From: Viola odorata
Taxonomy: Eukaryota > Streptophyta > Magnoliopsida > Malpighiales > Violaceae
DNA: 64,000 nt
Reading direction: 5' to 3'
Assembly: GCA_963691705.1 (NCBI GenBank)
Contig: OY829545.1
Location: 44,007,475-44,071,474 of the forward strand
A program made the position numbers and the translations under genes. A model generated the notes under the pieces. The model worked only from the letters and a program-made list of their open reading frames with translations, was not told the origin of the DNA and did no database searches. Positions 1 through 11,540 of this stretch are shown here, piece after piece (the stretch's first letter is position 1; each line of letters begins with the position of its first letter).

Positions 1-1
1 A

Positions 2-919
2 TTCTAGTGGTCTCTCAAAGATGATGCCCTAGATTGGTACTACGACCTTCCCGCAAGATCTATTCGTTCTTGGGCAGACATGTCAAAAATCTTCACTAAG
101 AAGTATTACCCGACTTCTATCTCCAATACCACGCGCAAGTAACTCGTCCCCATTGTTCAGAAGAAAGAAGAGACTCTAGCCCAGTACTATGAGAGATTCC
201 AGAAGATGCAATCGAGTTGCCCAGCCCACAATCTTACCGAGCATGCTCTGGTTCAATATTTTTGTGAAGGCCTCAAGGCTAAGGATAAGGCGTTGCTTAA
301 CGCAGCCGCCAATGGATCCTTGACTGCTCTAACTCCAAGAGCCGCACGAGCAACGATAGAGCTCATGGCCAAGAACACCTCTGACGACCTTGCCAACAAT
401 CCAGGCCAGGATGCCCAAGTAGCTGCCCTTCAGAACCAGATATCTTCTCTCACAGGAATGTTCCAAAACTTCATAACTGCACATCCCGCACCTGTCAAGG
501 CCTGCCAGATATGCAATTCTGTGGATCACCCCACTGATGCATGTCCTCATATTCCGGAGGAAATACAAGTGAATGCTGCTGGCCAATTTATTCTAGTCTC
601 TTACGCTCAGACTTACAATCAAGGCTGGAAATAACCAAATCCAGGATGGGTCCCTAACACTCAACTTTCGGGACCTAGCCATCAACAGCATCAGAACCCC
701 TATGGAAATCCCCCTCCTAATATGCCCAATTTCAGACCTCGACCCACATTTCACCAGAACCAGTATCAACGCCAACCTCCTCAGGATCAGACCTTCGTCC
801 ATCCTCCAGACCAGACTTTTGTCCAGCCCCCGACTGCTGAAATGCCTAAGAATCCCGAGCAGCAGAAAGAAATAGATGAACTTAAGAAGCAAATGAGTGC
901 TATGACTGCCAAATTGTAA
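2..919 (+). pseudogene. gag: gag of element A (partial, with stops)
   Basis: Partial Athila-type gag, read in one frame. It starts inside the capsid-like domain (WSLKDDALDWYYDLP) and runs through the ESLxxYxERFxK-like segment to a CCHC zinc knuckle at about 517-560 (CQICNSVDHPTDAC), then a Pro/Gln-rich tail. In-frame stops lie at 140-142 (CAA to TAA compared with element B), 632-634 and 917-919. The same frame continues into the protease ORF without a shift, so gag and pol were probably one reading frame. Gag would package element RNA into cytoplasmic particles. The N-terminus is left of the window. Confidence 0.85.
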
Positions 920-3900
920 GAGTTAACAAATCATGGCAGATTACCACCCCAGACAGAAACAAATCCCAAGCACAATGTTTGTGCAGTAACTTTGCGTAGT
1001 GGATCAACTTTGAACCCACTAGAGCTTCCAACCCAGGATATTGAAAATCCTCTAGAGGCCGAAATCTGGCCTAAACCTAGAACGAAGCTCCCTAAGGTCC
1101 CTAGATTCGTGGAAGTTAAAGAAGACAGAATCCGCTCCCCTAGAGGTTCACCACGGAATGACCCCAACCCACCAGAATTTACTCAAGAGTACATTCATAA
1201 GATTCTCGAGCCCCCATTCCCTCACAGATTGGTCAAGACCAAGAAAGATAAGGAGGATCGCGATATCTTTGAAATGTTCAGTAAAGTGGTTGTCAACATC
1301 CCTCTTCTCCAGGTCGTGAAAAATGTCCCTCACTATGCCAAGTTCCTGAAGAAATTATGCACGAACAAAAACAAGTTCGCCGAAGTTAACAAGATCAGCG
1401 TAGGGGCCAACGCGTCTACACATATCCAGCGTCGGATCCCTCCAAAATGCAAAGATCAAGGCATGTTCATAATCCCTTGCCGAATCAGAACAGTTGATAT
1501 TGGCAAGGCCATGTCTGACCTCGGAGCAGGAATCAATGTCATGCCCTTGATAATCTACCACAGTCTAAGCCTCGAGCCTCTCGTGCCTACAGACCTCGCC
1601 ATCCAACTTGCTGACCGCTCTATCATCTACCCCGAGGGGATAATCAAGGATGTCTTAGTCCAAGTAGGAGAATTCTTGTTCCCTGCAGATTTTTATGTGA
1701 TTTCAATGGAGAACGAAGACTCCACCAAATCCACAGATGTTCTTCTAGGCCGCCTATTTTTGGCCACAACCCGAGCAAAGATTGATGTTCACGATGCCAC
1801 CATCTCCCTCGAATTTGATGGAGAGATCATCAAATTCAATATGCTAGAAGCCATGCGATACCCCTCTGAATTTTCTAGTGTGAATTATGTTGATATTGTT
1901 GACCCCCTTGTGGGGGAAATTGATGAAATATATTCTACTGACCCCTTGCAATTTGCCCTTGACAGGAGTCTGACGCCAGCTCTTCTAGATGTCGTGGCCT
2001 CTACGCTTCCTATCCTATCTGAATTACACTCTATCGTCGCTGACCTTAAAGAAGGCACTATTGCTCAGTATGAGTCTCCGAATCAGTCTCCCGAATATCC
2101 GGGCCATGCTAAGTTATTTCCCTCTATTGATCAGGCTCCAGCCCTAGATCTGAAGCCACTGCCTACCCACTTGAAATATGCTTATCTAGGCCCCGATAAC
2201 TCTCTACCTGTCATAATCTCCAACAAGCTCGAAGACCTCGAGGAGTCCAAGCTCATTTCCTTGTTAAGGAACTTCAGACAAGCCATAGGATGGACCATTG
2301 CAGACATTAAGGGTTTGTCTCCAGCATTATGCACTCATCACATCCACCTAGAAGACGCGAGCAAGACCATTCGCCAGCCCCAGAGACGACTTAATCCGCC
2401 CATGATGGAAGTGGTGAAGAAAGAGATTCTCAAGTTGTTAGATGCGGGAGTTATCTACCCCATCTCAGATAGCCCTTGGGTCAGCCCTATCCAGGTCGTA
2501 CCCAAGAAAATAGGCATAACAATCACCATCGGTCAAGATGGCGAATCCATTCCTACCCGGATCCAGAATGGGTGGAGAGTGTGTATTGACTACCGCGCTA
2601 AATTCTGCTACTAGGAAAGATCATTTTCCCCTGCCCTTCATCGATCAGATGCTAGAACGTCTCGCCGGTAAAACCCATTATTGCTGTCTAGACGGTTACT
2701 CTGGATTCCATCAGATCCCAGTTGCTCCTGAAGACCAGGAAAAGACCACCTTTACCTGCCCTTTCGGGACCTTCGCGTATAGACGCATGCCCTTCGGTCT
2801 GTGCAATGCCCCTGCCACTTTCCAACGCTGTATGGTCAGCATTTTCTCTGAATTAGTTGAAGATGGAATCGAAGTCTTCATGGACGACTTCACCGTCTAT
2901 GGAAACTCTTTTGAAGAATGCATGAACAATCTGAAAAGGTGCCTAGAGCGCTGCATTGAGACGAATGTTGTCCTGAATTTTGAAAAATGTCACTTTATGG
3001 TGGATCGAGCCCTGGTGCTTGGTCATGTTATCTCGGCCAAGGGAATTGAGGTTGACAAAGCCAAGATAGAAGTAATAGAATCCCTGTCCTACCCATCTTG
3101 TGTCCGCGATGTGAGTTCTTTTCTAGGCCATACCAGTTTCTACCGAAGGTTCATTAAGGATTTTTCCAAGATTGCCCAACCCATGTGTCACTTGCTCCAT
3201 AAGGACGTGTCCTTTGATTTTAGCGAGGCCTGCAAAACCGCTTTTGAACTTCTCAAGAACAAACTTATCTCGGCCCCGATTATTCGAGCCCCCGACTGGA
3301 CACTACCTTTCGAGGTCATGTGTGATGCCAGTAATCAAGCCCTAGGCGCCGTTTTGGGTCAGAAGAAGGATAAAGAGACCTATGTCATCTATTATGCTTC
3401 CAAGCTGCCAGACCCGTCCCAGCAGAACTACACTACCACAGAGAAAGAACTTCTGGCCGTAGTCTATGCCCTAGACAAGTTCAGACAATATCTGCTAGGC
3501 ACTCATGTCCTCATCTACTCTGACCATTCTGCCCTTCGGTGTTTGTTGACCAAAGCCGATGCCAAACCTCGGCTTATTCGTTGGATCTTGCTCCTACAAG
3601 AATTCAATATAGCTATCAAAGATAAGACCGAAAAAGAAAACCTTGTGGCAGATCACTTGAGTAGACTTCCAGCCCAAGAAGATAATTCACTTGAGCCAAT
3701 CTGGGATACTTTTCCAGACGAGCAATTATGTCTAGCCCAAGCTGTTTATTCCCCATGGTTTTCCGATATTGCAAACTTTTGTGCTACAGGCACTTACCCA
3801 GCTGATGCCACTCCCTTCGAATGCAATAGAATCAGAAGACAAGCAAAATACTACATATGGGACAGTCCCTACCTATGGAAGCACTGTTCGGATCAGATCA

Positions 3901-5010
3901 TTCGTAGATGTGTGACCATGGACGAGGTGCCCTCGATCCTTAAATTCTGCCATTCAGAAGGAGGCCATTTCGCGGCCAAGAAAACTGCCCTGAAGGTTCT
4001 GGAAGCTGGTCTGTACTGGCCCACCATTTTCAAGGATAGTTACATGTTTTGCGCTTCGTGCCCCCGATGTCAGGCCACTGGAAATATCGGGGCCAGGAAT
4101 CAGATGCCCTTGACAAACATTATCGCTTGCGAGATCTTTGAATTCCTTTGGCAACATCTACATCCTTCTGGCCGTCGATTATGTCTCTAAATGGGTCGAG
4201 GCCAAGGCTACTCGAACGGACGATTCCAAAGTGGTCGTGAATTTCCTCCGCACCAATATCTTCAACCGGTTCGGTACACCTAGAGCGCTGATCAGCGATA
4301 GAGGTACCCACGTTTGCAACCGTGTTATGTCCTCTCTTTTGACAAAGTATGGAGTCCACCATAGAACATCCACTCCTTATCACCCTCAGACTAACGGTCA
4401 AGCCGAGGTCTCGAACCGTGAGATCAAATCCACTCTTGAGAAGACCGTTAACCAGTCCAGAAAGGATTGGAGTTTGAAATTGGGTGATGCTCTCTGGGCC
4501 TATCGTACAGCTTTCAAGACCCCGATAGGAATGACCCCTTACAGACTTGTTTATGGGAAGTCGTGCCATCTCCCAGTGGAGATAGAGCACAAGGCTTTTT
4601 GGGCAATCAGAAAGGTGAACACAGATCTAGGCCTCGCTGACCAACATAGGCGCTTGCAAATTCAAGAGCTAGAGGAGTTGAGGGATGATGCTTATGAGAA
4701 TGCCCTGCTCTATAAGGGCAAGACAAAAGCTTATCACGACCGACACCTTCGTCCCAAAATGTTCTCATTCGGACAGCAAGTCTTGTTGTACAACTCACGA
4801 CTGTGACTCTTTGCTGGGAAGCTGAAATCCAAATGGTCAGGACCTTTCGTGGTCACGACAATCTACACCCATGGGGCGATTGAAATTCATAACCCGGTCA
4901 CAGGAATCATCTTCAAGGTCAGTGGGCAGAGACTGAAGCCCTTCTATGAAGGTTTCCAGCCCTCGGTTGTTGAGGAGGCTATGGTGGATGTCCCACTTGT
5001 CCAGACCTAG
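920..5010 (+). pseudogene. pol: pol of element A: protease, RT, RNase H, integrase (frameshifted)
   Basis: Protease lies around 1440-1840 with active-site segment DLGAGINVMP and the later LLGRLFL. RT begins near 2390 (LNPPMMEVVKKEILKLLDAGVIYPI) and carries the catalytic FMDD at about 2879-2890. RNase H is near 3310-3660 (CDASNQALGAVLG, SDHSAL). Integrase has its zinc-binding part at 3945-4080 and its core at 4138-4500 ([21 protein letters not shown]). A 2-base loss near 2600 shifts the frame in RT. At about 4138 roughly 36 bases are missing compared with element B, removing GIDFMGPF and the first catalytic Asp of the DDE triad. A CGA-to-TGA stop at 4804 precedes the C-terminal part that ends at 5010. 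The integrase cannot be functional. Confidence 0.9.
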
Positions 5011-5517
5011 AGTAGCAAAGCACGTCGAGGTCCCGACGAGTAAATGGACCACGCTGGAGGCATTTGATATGTCGTCTGAACCATTTCTCTCTCCCTTATC
5101 TTCTTTCCACCTTTTTGGATTCTCTGATTTTATTTGATCTTATTCCTTTTATTTAGCATTAACTCACCTTTATTCTCTCTTTTTGTCCATATCTTATATC
5201 AACCGACTCCCTTTTTGAAATTTAAAAGTTTTTCTCCTTTTCAGGCAGTTGAGATACGCATGGGCCGTCGTGCTCCACGCCTAGGACGCCACGTGGCCTG
5301 ACAGGCGCAGTAAAGGCAGGCCTCATCAATACAAAAGCTGTGATTTATTGCCAGCTGTGATTTCCACTCTCTCTCCCACGCTCCCACACAATTTTCACTC
5401 ATATCACTTTCAAACCTATCACTTTCACCTCTCTCTCTCACCAAACACGCAACCCTATCCTCTCTTCACCACCATCTCCACTCCCAATACTGTACTGTCT
5501 TCCTTCCTTCACCATCA
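5011..5517 (+). other. Non-coding spacer between pol and the extra ORF, with a candidate splice acceptor
   Basis: No coding signal. A pyrimidine-rich stretch ends in CTTTTCAG at about 5237-5244, a good plant 3' splice site. After it the sequence (cagttgagatacgcatg) is conserved in the matching spacer of element B on the - strand near 13480-13505. This fits a spliced subgenomic mRNA for the downstream ORF, as proposed for env-position ORFs of plant retrotransposons. That is inference; no donor was identified. Confidence 0.4.
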
Positions 5518-7481
5518 ATGACACCTAAAATGAAAAAGCCAGCCCGCAAGAACGCTACTGGACCTAAACCGGTGGACACTTCCAGCCCCGTTCCTTCCAG
5601 ATCTAGATCCCAGTCAGCTACACTGAACTCGGCTTCATACAAAATAGTCACACCACCGTCTGTCAAGCCACGTCCCATTCCCTCTCCTACGGCGGTCTCA
5701 CCCACAACCGTGGAACAGATCAGAGAGTTCACTCCGGTGGAAGATGACATAGAAGTCACAGGCTCCATTCCTCCGACCATGACGACCACTAGAGGCGGCC
5801 GTATGGTGAAGCTCCCTCCTGGATCATCCACGGCCAAGTCCAAATCCAAAAAGCTCTCTACATCAGCCAAGCAGTCCCCCCTTGACGCGGCCGTCGACCG
5901 TTTCCTATCTCCTCAGCCTGCCTTAACGGTGGAGGAGGTCCTCAAGGACATCCTAGTCTTTGACGAAGAAGCCGAGGTCATGGAGGACCAAACGGAGACT
6001 GGTATTGCCCAGGAGGATGAGGTTATGGAGGAGGGAACGGGAGAAAGTGGGAAAGTTGAGGGAGACGAAGAGGAGGAAGATCTCGAGGCCCAGAAAGTAG
6101 CCGCGACAAGATCAGCGACTAAGAAAGGGAAGTCCAAAGCTGAGGCCAAGCCAGGGCACCCAGCTGCAGTCGGTACACCGGTGAGTCTCAAGAGGAAGCT
6201 TTCAGCCACCAGTGTTGGCAAGCCCTCGAGTTCCAAGAAGCTTCGGGCCCCCGAAACAGATGAGGATGTCGAGGTCGAGACCCCAGCGCCTTCATCTATC
6301 CCAGATCCGGCTCACAACAGGTGACTTCTGACCTTTCCTCACCCCATGAATGGATTGTCTTTAATGATAAACCTTCTCTTGACAAGTTAACCTTGCTGAA
6401 TTCCAAGGGCGTTAGCTCATGTGCACGCCTGGATTTTGATTTTCTTGCTAAGATGGGCATTGAGTCTAAGATCAGGGAGTATGTGGCCAACATTGGTTGG
6501 GTGTCTCTGTTCTATTTGGAGCACTCGACCTTTGTTGAGCTTTCCCTTGAGTTTTTCACTACTTTTTGGGTAGATGGCACTTTTAGGCCAAAGGGTAAGG
6601 TCGGTCCAAACTCCTCTACCCCTGGTTTTATCAATTTTAGACTAGCCACCAAATGGGAGCATCTGACACTGGGTGAATTTAATTGCTGGTTGGGATTTAT
6701 CACTAATGATGAACTGAACACCCCTCTGTACAAGAATGCCTTAACTGTTATCCCGTCTGTTTTTGATGCCACTGCTGCTTTTCGGGAGCTAACCAATAAG
6801 CCTACTGTTAAGTATGATCCTAAGGGTAGTAAAGCCCATGAAATAGTTGACCCTGCATTGCGTATCCTGCACTGGTATCTAGCCCTCACCTTTTTAGCAA
6901 GATTTGGTTCCTCGGGACAGATATCTGTGCAGGAACTTTTCTTTTTATGGTGCATGAAACACAAACGTAGGGTCAATCTAGGTTTTTGGGTAGCTTCGGG
7001 TGTTTTGCATGTATTGAATGGTGGCCGTGGGCCTATTTTTAGATCCCTTATCTCCCTGTTTGCTGTGAAGATGCGTAACATTGACCTGGCTGCTAGTAAC
7101 CTTTCTGAGCCCCTGGCATTCAAGGATTTGGATATCCGAACCTTGGATGTCATGGGCCATTTATGTCTCTCACGTGGTGTATTGAGTTTTTACCCAGGTT
7201 GTGCCCCAGCAGCGGAGAAGGTTTTCGGGACCAAGAATGGCGGTATCTTTGACTATCCAGATCTTTCGGACCCCCGCTCCAATGCCATTCCTCCAGCCCC
7301 CGAAAAGCAAGTGCCCCAAACGGAAGCAGCTCGACAAGGCCAGAATGCGGCATCAGGAAGCCAGCCCCCTACTCCTCTCATCATCTATGACCCGACCCAG
7401 ACGAGACTTCTCCAGCTTATCCTGCGGGAACTTCAGGCTTTGATGGCTGAAGTTGCCAGCAGAAATTTGACACCCCAGTAA
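5518..7481 (+). pseudogene. Extra ORF in the env position of element A (Athila ORF-1-like)
   Basis: One reading frame of roughly 650 codons, broken by a 1-base shift near 6300-6320. The N-terminal half (5518-6320) is low complexity: Ser/Pro/Thr-rich, Lys-rich patches that could be nuclear signals, an acidic block (EEEEDLEAQK), then SLKRKLS. The C-terminal half (6321-7481) is a folded-looking domain with segments FFTTFWVDGTF, LGEFNCWLGF, ILHWYLALTF, QELFFLWCM and MGHLCLSRGVLSFYPG. The same domain occurs in element B. From memory it resembles the Pfam ATHILA ORF-1 family, of unknown function. I see no signal peptide or clear membrane segment, so calling it an envelope protein is not supported. 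Confidence 0.75.
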
Positions 7482-9183
7482 CCCACCCCCGAACAATTTC
7501 ATCTCTCCAACCCCCGAAAGGGGCACTAAACAATTTTACTATTTTTACTTTGTACTGTACTTATATTTCTTGAACTCCTTTTTATACTCTCCCCGCATTG
7601 AGGACAATGCGCTGCCTAAGTGTAGGGAGGGAATTATTTATGCGTTTTGCCTGTGTGATTGCATGTTTATTTTTACGTTTGCTGCATGATTGCATAATCT
7701 TCGGATTTTATTTTTAGCCATGCTAGGAAAATTTTCCCACTATCAGTTTTCAAACCCTCATTTTTGGCATGCGTTTTTTTTCAACTTTCGATGCATAGAA
7801 GAAGCATGACATCCATAGCACCTACGCCTGAACATGCATTTTTAGACCTGCTAGCCCTTATATCCATATCTAGGCCACGACACCAGTCGTCATAATTTGA
7901 TCCCGTGAGCATATTTGAGCTTCATGCCTTTTTATTTTTGAGAAAAAATGCTTAGCTAGGCACAGTCTAAGTTTGCATGATATCCCTGGGTATAGTCACT
8001 GTTAGGACATGGGAAAGCTTAGAAATGACAGAAAACTTTGCATCAATGTCTCTTTCCTTCTTTTCTCCCATCTCTCTCTTTTCTTTTCGAGCCCCCGACA
8101 TTCCCCTTCTTTTCATACTCTTTCCTAACCATTCGCCTTTTCTTGATCTTTTTCCTTGGCAGGTGAGGTAGCAATTATTGAGGGTAACGTCGAGGGCTAG
8201 ACACCTAAAGTGAGCAGTCGAGTTTAAGTGTAGGGAAGGAAGGCAAAAGCAAAAGACTTCAGAGCAAAAAGCAGGAATCGAGGGCAAGAAAAGCAAAGGC
8301 TCGAAAGAGTTTTCGAGCCCTAGACCATTCATATAATTCGAGCCCCAGAAACATTCAAGTGTGGGGAAGCGAAAAAGAAGTCACCATCGATGCTGGAAGC
8401 AGATCAAGGGCGAGCGCTGAGCTGAAGATCAAAAGTTTCGCGCCCTGGTAGAATCATCTCCTGCCATCTCCTCTTCTCGATAAAAAAAAAAAAAATTAAA
8501 TTTCAAAATAAGAGGAGAAGGGCACCGAACGTCCAAGTAAAAGCATCCGCATCCAAAGCCTCAATAAGAAGACTTTTCCTGCCCCCGAAAGAAGACCTAT
8601 GTCTAGCCCCCGAATCATCTCGTGCCCTCGATGAAAGCTGCCTCGCCACTTCGCTTTTTCCCAGCCAAGGGATCCAACCAGGTTTTGTCTAGTTCTTTCT
8701 TTTCTTTTCTTCTTTTCTCCCCTCATTTCTCTTCTGTTCACCTCCTACTTCTCTCTTCCACCTTTCTAGCTCTTTCGATCCCGTTTCTTTCTTCTTGCTG
8801 ATGCGATACTTTTCCGATTGTTGATTGCCCATGCATGTGTTCTACAGTACTCGGATTGACGTGCAAACCATGCCTGTGTTGTGTTATTTGCATTCATGAG
8901 TGGTAGCCTAAACACATATTTTATTCTGAGTATGAGTGTAAATACACATCTTTGTGAGGACTGCTGGTGAATAGGCTAGATATGGAAAAGTCTGGTTGAT
9001 AGGGTCGTTATTCTATCAGCCGGATGCAGGTGCTTTTCTAGGTCTGGACTTGTTCTGGTTGGGTGTAGCTTGTAGGATGGCGTGCCAATTCTAGGAGTTG
9101 GGAGTTGATAATGTATGTTTAGGAATGAGGTGACTTTCCAATTTTGTTTATGCTCGAGGGCGAGCATAGGGGCAGTGTGGGGA
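7482..9183 (+). other. Long 3' UTR of element A
   Basis: No ORF of interest in 1.7 kb. It begins with a segment conserved in element B (attgaggacaatgcgctgcc at 7596-7615, matched in reverse at 11157-11176). The homology continues to about 7970, which is the point where B is interrupted by A. The rest is pyrimidine-rich with repeated short pieces of the type cgagccc and ccccgaa. Confidence 0.7.
9172..9183 (+). promoter_or_regulatory. Polypurine-tract region next to the 3' LTR of A
   Basis: The string gcagtgtgggga directly precedes the LTR terminal TG at 9184. Athila-type elements typically have a short GTGTGGGGA-like tract here to prime plus-strand DNA synthesis. Assigned by position and motif. 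Confidence 0.65.
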
Positions 9184-10789
9184 TGTTTGATAGCACGTTT
9201 CATACTCTCGGTTTTACCCTCCTTTCTAGCCCTTTCGGGGGCTCGATGTCGATATTTGACCCTCATTTCAATCTTATTTGCAGATTAGCATCAAAGGAGG
9301 GAAAAGGAAGAAAAGAAGCGATTTTAGAGCATTTTTGAGGACTCCCATTTTCCAGGCCTAGAAGAAAGAATGTCGTCAAGACCTCGACGCGAACCAGACT
9401 AGTGCGCTGTCTCAAGGCCTCGACAGTTCTGAGCCTTCTTCCAAAGAAAGCATCTTCTGAGATCCGCACGAAATCCTAGGCATTTCTAGAAGGCATCAGG
9501 CGTGTCAGGAATCCCAGAATATTCCTTTTGCAAAGACATGTGCTGTCACACCCTCATTGCCCTTAGCTGTTTTTGTCTCCTAGCTAGTGTAGGCTATATA
9601 AGCATAGTTTTAGGGTTTTTGTAAGGACGGCTGTTCCAAGGATAATTTCTTACATTAGTTTCAGCATTTATTTTCTGGGGATCATCTCCTCTTCTCGATC
9701 AAGAGTAGCCATTGTCAACAACTCTCCTCTTCGATTATTTAATTAATCTATCGGTTTACTCTACTCCATTTTTACTTTCTTTAGTTTATCACTGTATGAT
9801 TCTATCTACCTACTATTTATATTATAGTATGAGTAGCTAAATACCCCTTTCTTGGCGAAGGGTGTTCCACGGGTTGCATAGTTCGGCTAAGAGGTCTAAT
9901 GCATGCTTAACATATTCTTTTGTGACACATAACTGTCTACCGATTTAATTACATGCTTGTCTAGAAATGTTAAGAGCTTGATCATCTTTTAGTATTTCTG
10001 CATGAGTAACGTCATATTCCAGGGTTATAACTGACGCGAAGCCCTGGAGTTAGAGCAGGCACCTAGGGGAGGCAGCGCGAGAGGCCTCACCTAGGGGTAA
10101 ACAGTTATCTAGGGTATGCGATACGAGTCTGACAAGCTGAGCTATTGCGCCCTAGATCTATTTTACCTCTCCTTCATGGGCGTTCTGAATTTAGCCTCCC
10201 TACTTCGAGCCCGTGACAGGCCGAACGGTCAAGGCTACCTTTTGATGACAAGGAAGGTAGCTGGGAGGATGGCTGAACGTCAAGGTCACCTCATGTGTGG
10301 AAACGGGGGGTGACTTTTATCTACAAAGGTAAGCAGGGGATGCGGTGTGGAAACGCGGTCCCTATAGCAGATCTGCACATGAGTCTGGAAAACCTCTGCA
10401 CCGATGACTAGCCGACCTAGAAAATAACCCAAGGGAGCACCTTTCGCTAAAATCTCGTCCTATTTGATTAATATCCTTTTCATTACTTTTCTTGCATTCG
10501 ATCTGTTTACGTCTCTTGCCCTGGATTATGATTTACTTTCGTGCCCTAGATAAGTACTTTCCACTTCTGTTTTGTTAGCTCCCCTACTCTACGTTGATTA
10601 ATTTATTAATCAACCTAAACCCCCCCCTTACTGTGACTTTGGTTAGATCTGTTGCGTATTGCCTTGTCATACATATTCACTAGCAATTCATTCCTTCAAT
10701 CTCTGCGGTTCGACCCTGTCTTGCTCTGTACACATTAAATTGTGCATTTAGGCATCAGGATAAATTTAAGTATATTTGACTAACGATCA
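9184..10789 (+). mobile_element. 3' LTR of element A (about 1606 bp)
   Basis: Starts TGTTTGATAGC after the purine tract and ends CGATCA at 10789. The end was placed by alignment to the 5' LTR of element B in reverse complement (shared ctctgcggttcgaccctg, ttaggcatcagga and tatatttgac). A TATA box ctatataagc lies at 9594-9603. The next five bases, cttaa (10790-10794), are the expected target-site duplication; its partner should flank the 5' LTR left of the window. Confidence 0.85.
9594..9603 (+). promoter_or_regulatory. TATA box in the LTR of A
   Basis: ctatataagc lies about 410 bases into the LTR, followed by gtttttgtaagg. This is the likely core promoter separating U3 from R. Confidence 0.55.
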
Positions 10790-11540
10790 CTTAACTAAGC
10801 ATCCTATTCGCACAATAAAGAAAATATGGCATGGAAGTTCAAAGTGCTCACTGGGTGCTTTTAGTGATTGTTGATGTCTAGGCCTAGATGCAGATATAAG
10901 GTTTAATAGGCAGAGAATGCATGACTAGGTCAAGATGCGATGCCAGGCAGTCTATTCTATGCACAGATCAACGTTATATTCATGCATAGGGGTTTTAAAA
11001 CAGGCAATGCGATCTTTTTGCAAAATCCTCAAAAAATAAAATTCAAAAATAAAAACACAAACATGCAGCCATGCAACAAACAAGAAGATAAACACTCATT
11101 CATGCAGAAAAAGACAAATAAACATGTAAGCAATTAAATCCCTCCCCATACTTAGGCAGCGCATTGTCCTCAATGTGGGAAGGGCACAAACACAAGGTCC
11201 GAAAGGAAAATAGTTTGGCAGGAAAAAATAAAGAAGGGTGAAAATGTTTTGAGCCCTCCTCGAGGGCAAGATATTTATTTGATGGGAGAAATTAAGAGGG
11301 TGGGAGGTTACGCCGGGCAACCTCCGCGGTGAGGCCTTGGAGTTCTGAGAGTATGGCTTGGAGAAGTCGTTCGAGCGATGGCGCAAGGATCGTGACTGGG
11401 CCTGAAGGGGTGGTATCTTGGGCAGGACGTTCTTTTGGTCGAGAGGAACTGGCTTGGGCAGGACGAGGCTGCTTCGGCGGTTGCTCTGTTGCTGGAAATG
11501 TAAAGTCACCTCCAAATTTGGTCCCAAATACTTGCTCCTT
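10790..11540 (-). other. 3' UTR remnant of element B
   Basis: Non-coding. The reverse complement aligns with 7592-7970 of element A, including the attgaggacaatgcgctgcc block and the atgcttag piece at the insertion site. This alignment is the evidence that A inserted here. Confidence 0.7.

Larger units (their letters stand above)
1..10789 (+). mobile_element. Athila-type Ty3/gypsy retrotransposon A (5' end outside window)
   Basis: Order seen on the + strand: gag, protease, reverse transcriptase, RNase H, integrase, an extra sense ORF in the env position, a long 3' UTR, a polypurine stretch and a 3' LTR that ends at 10789. The integrase ([14 protein letters not shown]), the protease signature DLGA and the downstream ORF are like plant Athila elements. 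The element lies inside related element B: sequence homologous to B's 3' UTR resumes exactly at 10790. The 5' LTR, primer site and gag start lie left of position 1. Coding parts carry stops, one frameshift in RT and a deletion in integrase, so the copy is not autonomous. Confidence 0.9.

Noticed and set aside
1..7481. Endogenous plant pararetrovirus (caulimovirus-like) origin
   Set aside because: Integrase, LTRs, polypurine tract and target-site duplications show LTR retrotransposons; no movement or coat protein is seen.
5518..7481. True envelope glycoprotein
   Set aside because: No signal peptide, no clear membrane segment and no Cys-rich ectodomain; only the position is env-like.
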